From positions 935,253 to 999,252 of the forward strand of contig NC_046343.1 in NCBI RefSeq assembly GCF_000738735.6: a DNA stretch of 64,000 bases, given 5' to 3'. The notes beneath the pieces were generated by a model, which was not told the origin of the DNA, made no database searches, and saw only the letters and a program-made list of their open reading frames with translations. This document shows positions 60,856-64,000 of the stretch, one piece after another. Each line of letters starts with the position of its first letter. Within the stretch, counting starts at the first letter, position 1. This stretch comes from Corvus cornix cornix. Taxonomy: Eukaryota; Chordata; Aves; Passeriformes; Corvidae. Both the position numbers and the translations under genes were made by a program.

Positions 60856-62917
60856 AGAAATAGGTGGGAGGGTGACTTTTTGTGCTCCAGGGGATCCCAA
60901 AAGCCCTTGGTGCATCAGCATGGCTGCCCCAACGGGAGGGGACGTGCAAGCCCTGCGGGGACGAGGCAGCTCACAGCCTTTGGAGATGTGGTCCAGCACC
61001 CCTGAGCCTCCCTGCAGCTCTCAGCCAGCCCCACTGCACCCTCCAAAACCCTTCACATCTCCACCAGGCTCCCAGGAAGCAGAAAAAATGGCAAGCGAGA
61101 GCCCTGAGCAAGGGGGGGATCAGGGGTCCCTGGGTGCCTCCATCCCCTCAGCGCTGCATTCCCAGACCTGCTGCATTTGAAGAGTGGGAACGGAGCCATC
61201 AAAGCACCGTGGGCTTTAGCAGGGAGATCTGTGATTGTACATTTGCATGCGAGAGAGAGGATGAGTAATGGCAGCAGGCACGAGGGAGGAATAACTGAAC
61301 CTGATTACCCCACACCTGCACTGCTGCCTTTGCCCTTGTCCATATGTTTGTGTGGGGGTTTGCGGGACCCTTCCGTGCAGCCGTGCTCCAGGACGGACAC
61401 GGGAAATGCACCAAGGACAGGGAACAGACGAAGATTTATTTTTGCTGGCCCAGCCACTTGATCACAGTCAGGCCTCAGCAATACGTTCCTTGTTAGGAGT
61501 AAGCTGGGCAGACACTTCCTCAATGCTTTAACCCTTGGGAAATATTGTTTTCCCCAATCTACAGATCTCAAACACCTCCAGCTTGTTTCAACCGCAGGGG
61601 GCTCTGGGACTCTCCTGCTCTCTGGATTGGGCTCTAAATTAAACACCAACACAAGCTGGCACCAGCTCCTTGTGACCAGCTGCACACAGCAAACCTCCTG
61701 CAAGAGGCAGCTCAGTGTGCCATGTCACACCTCACCCCTCCCAGGAGGTGCCACCAGCTGCAGCCCCAGCAGAGACGGAGCCAAAGCACAGCCAAGGCTG
61801 GCACATGCGGGACGTGCCTGAAACGGAGCTCCTGGGTCCCTCCCTGTGTGACACGGGACAGGGGACCAGGCTGGCAAATGTACACAGGTGCTCTGTGCCA
61901 AACGCTGGGGCCTTTGCATGAAAATTACTGCTGTGGAGTGGGTGTAAAATATTCAGGTGGACATTAATAATTTGTAGCAGTAGATGTATTTTCTTTCTAT
62001 AAAAAATTAAACAAGCTTATAAATTATGACAAAAATACAACCCCGTGTTTCATGACAGGGTTAGATAATCACATCCTTACGGGCATGAAAGTGGGGCCAG
62101 TCTGGGTTTATTCCAGTGCAGCCAAGACCAGGAACCTGCCCTGCCTTCTTCACTCCCCCCAGGTGTGCAAGCCCTGCCTCGGGGCGCAGAGTCATGGGAG
62201 GTTTGGAAGCCAGTGCTGCTGCCCCATGAGCCTGCTGCAGGGCCTACCTGCCCTGGGCACAGGGACAGTTTTTCCAGAGGAGGTTGGGCTGAGCACATGG
62301 GAACAGTAAATAAAATATAGAGAGAGGAGTTTAAGGCAGAAATTGGGGTGTTTCAATCTGCCACTCCATGGAAAAGAGATTCTGAGACTTGTACATATGC
62401 ACAGACACAAACACAGGGAAAGAAGAAATGACAAGCAGAGCAGTAACAACAATAGTCAGAGAGTAATTTGTTCTTAACCTGTTCAAAATAAAAATAACTG
62501 CTGTACAAGTTCACTCCTTGGACCATCTGCATCTCATAAGCATAAGTTAAAATCCTGACACCATCTGTTCCATTGGAATTTTAATGCCTCACCGATATGC
62601 CAGCTCCCAATCCTGCAGCAAGGACAGCAGCCCCCTCACTTCCCAACCCACCTGCTGGGGCTGGGCTTTACTGAGAGGGGAACGAGCTGGAGCCGGCTCA
62701 GGGCAAAGCAAACCAGGGGCTTCTCCTCCCTGGAGTGGGGGAAGCAGCCCCAGGCCACCAGCAGCACCCAGGGAGCCCTCACAGCCCCAATGGAAATCTG
62801 GGCAGGACATCTCAACAGTAAAATATAAACAGAAAAACATCCCCTGGGTTCTCATGGAATATATTTTGCTCTCCACAGCAGCACCCATTTGCCATCCTGC
62901 AGAGTCAGCAGCACATG

Positions 62918-62979
62918 CAGCCCTTCCAGAAGAGGGATCAGCCCTTCCAGAGCAGAGCTCAGCCCTTCCAAAGGGGATC
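62918..62979. repeat. 21-bp tandem repeat, three copies
   Basis: Three successive copies start CAGCCCTTCCA (62918, 62939 and 62960), the last shorter and diverged. Confidence 0.9.
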
Positions 62980-63859
62980 TGTCACCACCGTGGTGAAGGT
63001 CCAGTGCCCTGGCCCCACCCTGTCCCTGTGCTGGCATGGGGGCGGCTCTGAGTGTCTGGTCCCTCTTCTCCTCCGCCTGGCACCAGCCACCCTCACCTCC
63101 CTGACTCTGTTTGTGATGACAAACAGATGCTGAGATCCCAGCCAGAGCTAGAGTGGCTGGTATTGTGAAATCAGGTATAAGTTTGGATTCAATGGCAAAA
63201 AATGTCCTGTGAAGTGTCTAAAAAAACCTACTTTGCTAAATTAGCCTAGCAAGATTTATCCCATCTTTTAATTAATGACTACTAGAGAGGCTGTTGAAAG
63301 TCTTTGCATATTTTTTATTGGTCCTAGTGGGAAGAAATCCATCTTAGAATGGAAATTAATATAATATCTGCATGGCCTTCTTCAGTGATTTTTTTTTTGC
63401 TTAGCAATACTGTAGAGTTACAAACCATACATCATGTCCTGTGCTGCTCAGAATCAATTTCTTCACAGAGGAAAACCAGAAATGTGCTCCCTCACCACTG
63501 CAGGATATAAAGTGAATGAAGCTGAGGGAGGGAAGAAAGGCAAAACACAACCAAGCAAGTAAATCTTACAGACGTAGCCCATATCCATTTTTTCCTGATC
63601 AATGGAACTATGTAGGCATGTTCACAAAATTTAATTAAGTTCTGTTCCCCAAGAAATCTATGTGCAATGTTTCCCTGCAATTATTTATTTACTATCTGCC
63701 ATGTAGCTTTTAGCTTTCCTCGGGAGAATGCTGGATTTCCACTGCATTTCCATCAGCAGAGCCTGCTTCCAAAGGGTTTGGGGGAGGGTTTGCTCTTCCC
63801 TCACAGTCTGTGGGTTCACTGTCTTCTTGCAAAGAAAATCTGTGGATTTTCTTCAGTAT

Positions 63860-64000
63860 CATGGAGTCACAGAGCCATGGAATGGTTTGGGCTGGAAGGG
63901 ACCTTAAAGCCCATCCAGCGCCTGCTCTGCCATGGGCAGGTACTGGAAGGGCCCAGTTGGGTCTCCCTGAAGCCTCTCTGCTCCAGGCTGGAATTCTGAT
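63860..64000 (-). mobile_element. CR1 LINE 3' fragment, internally deleted, cut by the window edge
   Basis: The plus strand shows 'catggagtcacagagccatg', 'gaatggtttgggctggaagg', 'gaccttaaagcccatccagc' and 'gccatgggcagg', then jumps directly to 'tactggaagggcccagttgg' and 'gcctctctgctccaggctgg', which lie about 200 bp apart in an intact CR1. It may continue beyond 64000. Confidence 0.9.

Larger units (their letters stand above)
57897..63859. other. Intronic unique sequence
   Basis: AT-rich at 57900-57960 and 58080-58380. Positions 59980-60020 carry a short GAGATG-type hexamer run. An inverted TAATTA pair lies at 60830-60855. Positions 61920-62060 and 63120-63480 are AT-rich unique blocks. A 21-bp triplicate lies at 62918-62979. 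No gene or RNA was recognised. Confidence 0.5.

Noticed and set aside
1..64000. Endogenous retrovirus or LTR element
   Set aside because: No paired LTRs, primer-binding site, or gag/pol-like frame was recognised. Solo LTRs of unfamiliar families cannot be excluded without a library search.
1..64000. A previously undescribed multi-gene system
   Set aside because: Apart from one conserved exon the window is non-coding. I found no gene cluster or coding architecture that would support such a claim.

Overview
This is vertebrate nuclear DNA, most likely from a passerine bird. I see no bacterial gene organisation, CRISPR array or novel defence-type system. The bird assignment rests on at least seventeen recognisable CR1-type LINE 3' ends and on one composite SINE at 57751-57896. 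That SINE joins a tRNA-Ile-like head to a CR1-like tail, which matches my memory of the passerine TguSINE1 family.

Only one protein-coding segment is convincing: the terminal coding exon of KCTD16 on the minus strand (19431-19882). It encodes the last 149 residues of an auxiliary subunit of GABA-B receptors. The exon has a clean splice acceptor (tract plus AG, 19883-19900) and ends in TAG. The upstream exon carrying the BTB/T1 and H1 domains is not in the window. The 44 kb from 19883 to 64000 is therefore best read as part of the large KCTD16 intron. Sequence below the stop codon (19430 down to roughly 11.9 kb) is interpreted as a long 3' untranslated region. That reading rests on a candidate AATAAA signal at 11907-11912 with a GT-rich element just beyond it. 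It contains AU-rich blocks, three TA-type microsatellites and an 8-bp repeat that is G-quadruplex-prone on the transcript strand. Positions 1 to about 11.9 kb look intergenic.

The remainder is a patchwork of GC-rich unique sequence, AT-rich unique blocks, CR1 fragments and short tandem duplications. GC-rich stretches keep several frames open by chance, but none of those reading frames looked like a known protein. Items most worth checking are the tRNA-Ile/CR1 SINE, an intronic 19-bp minisatellite with 38-bp higher-order structure (34.6 kb), a diverged 44-bp duplication that starts with octamer (ATTTGCAT) motifs (56.2 kb), a CpG-dense island with an AT-rich core in the intron (46.5-47.1 kb), and a near-identical 21-base word shared by 52.5 and 60.8 kb. 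All calls are by eye and from memory of families; nothing was aligned against a database.
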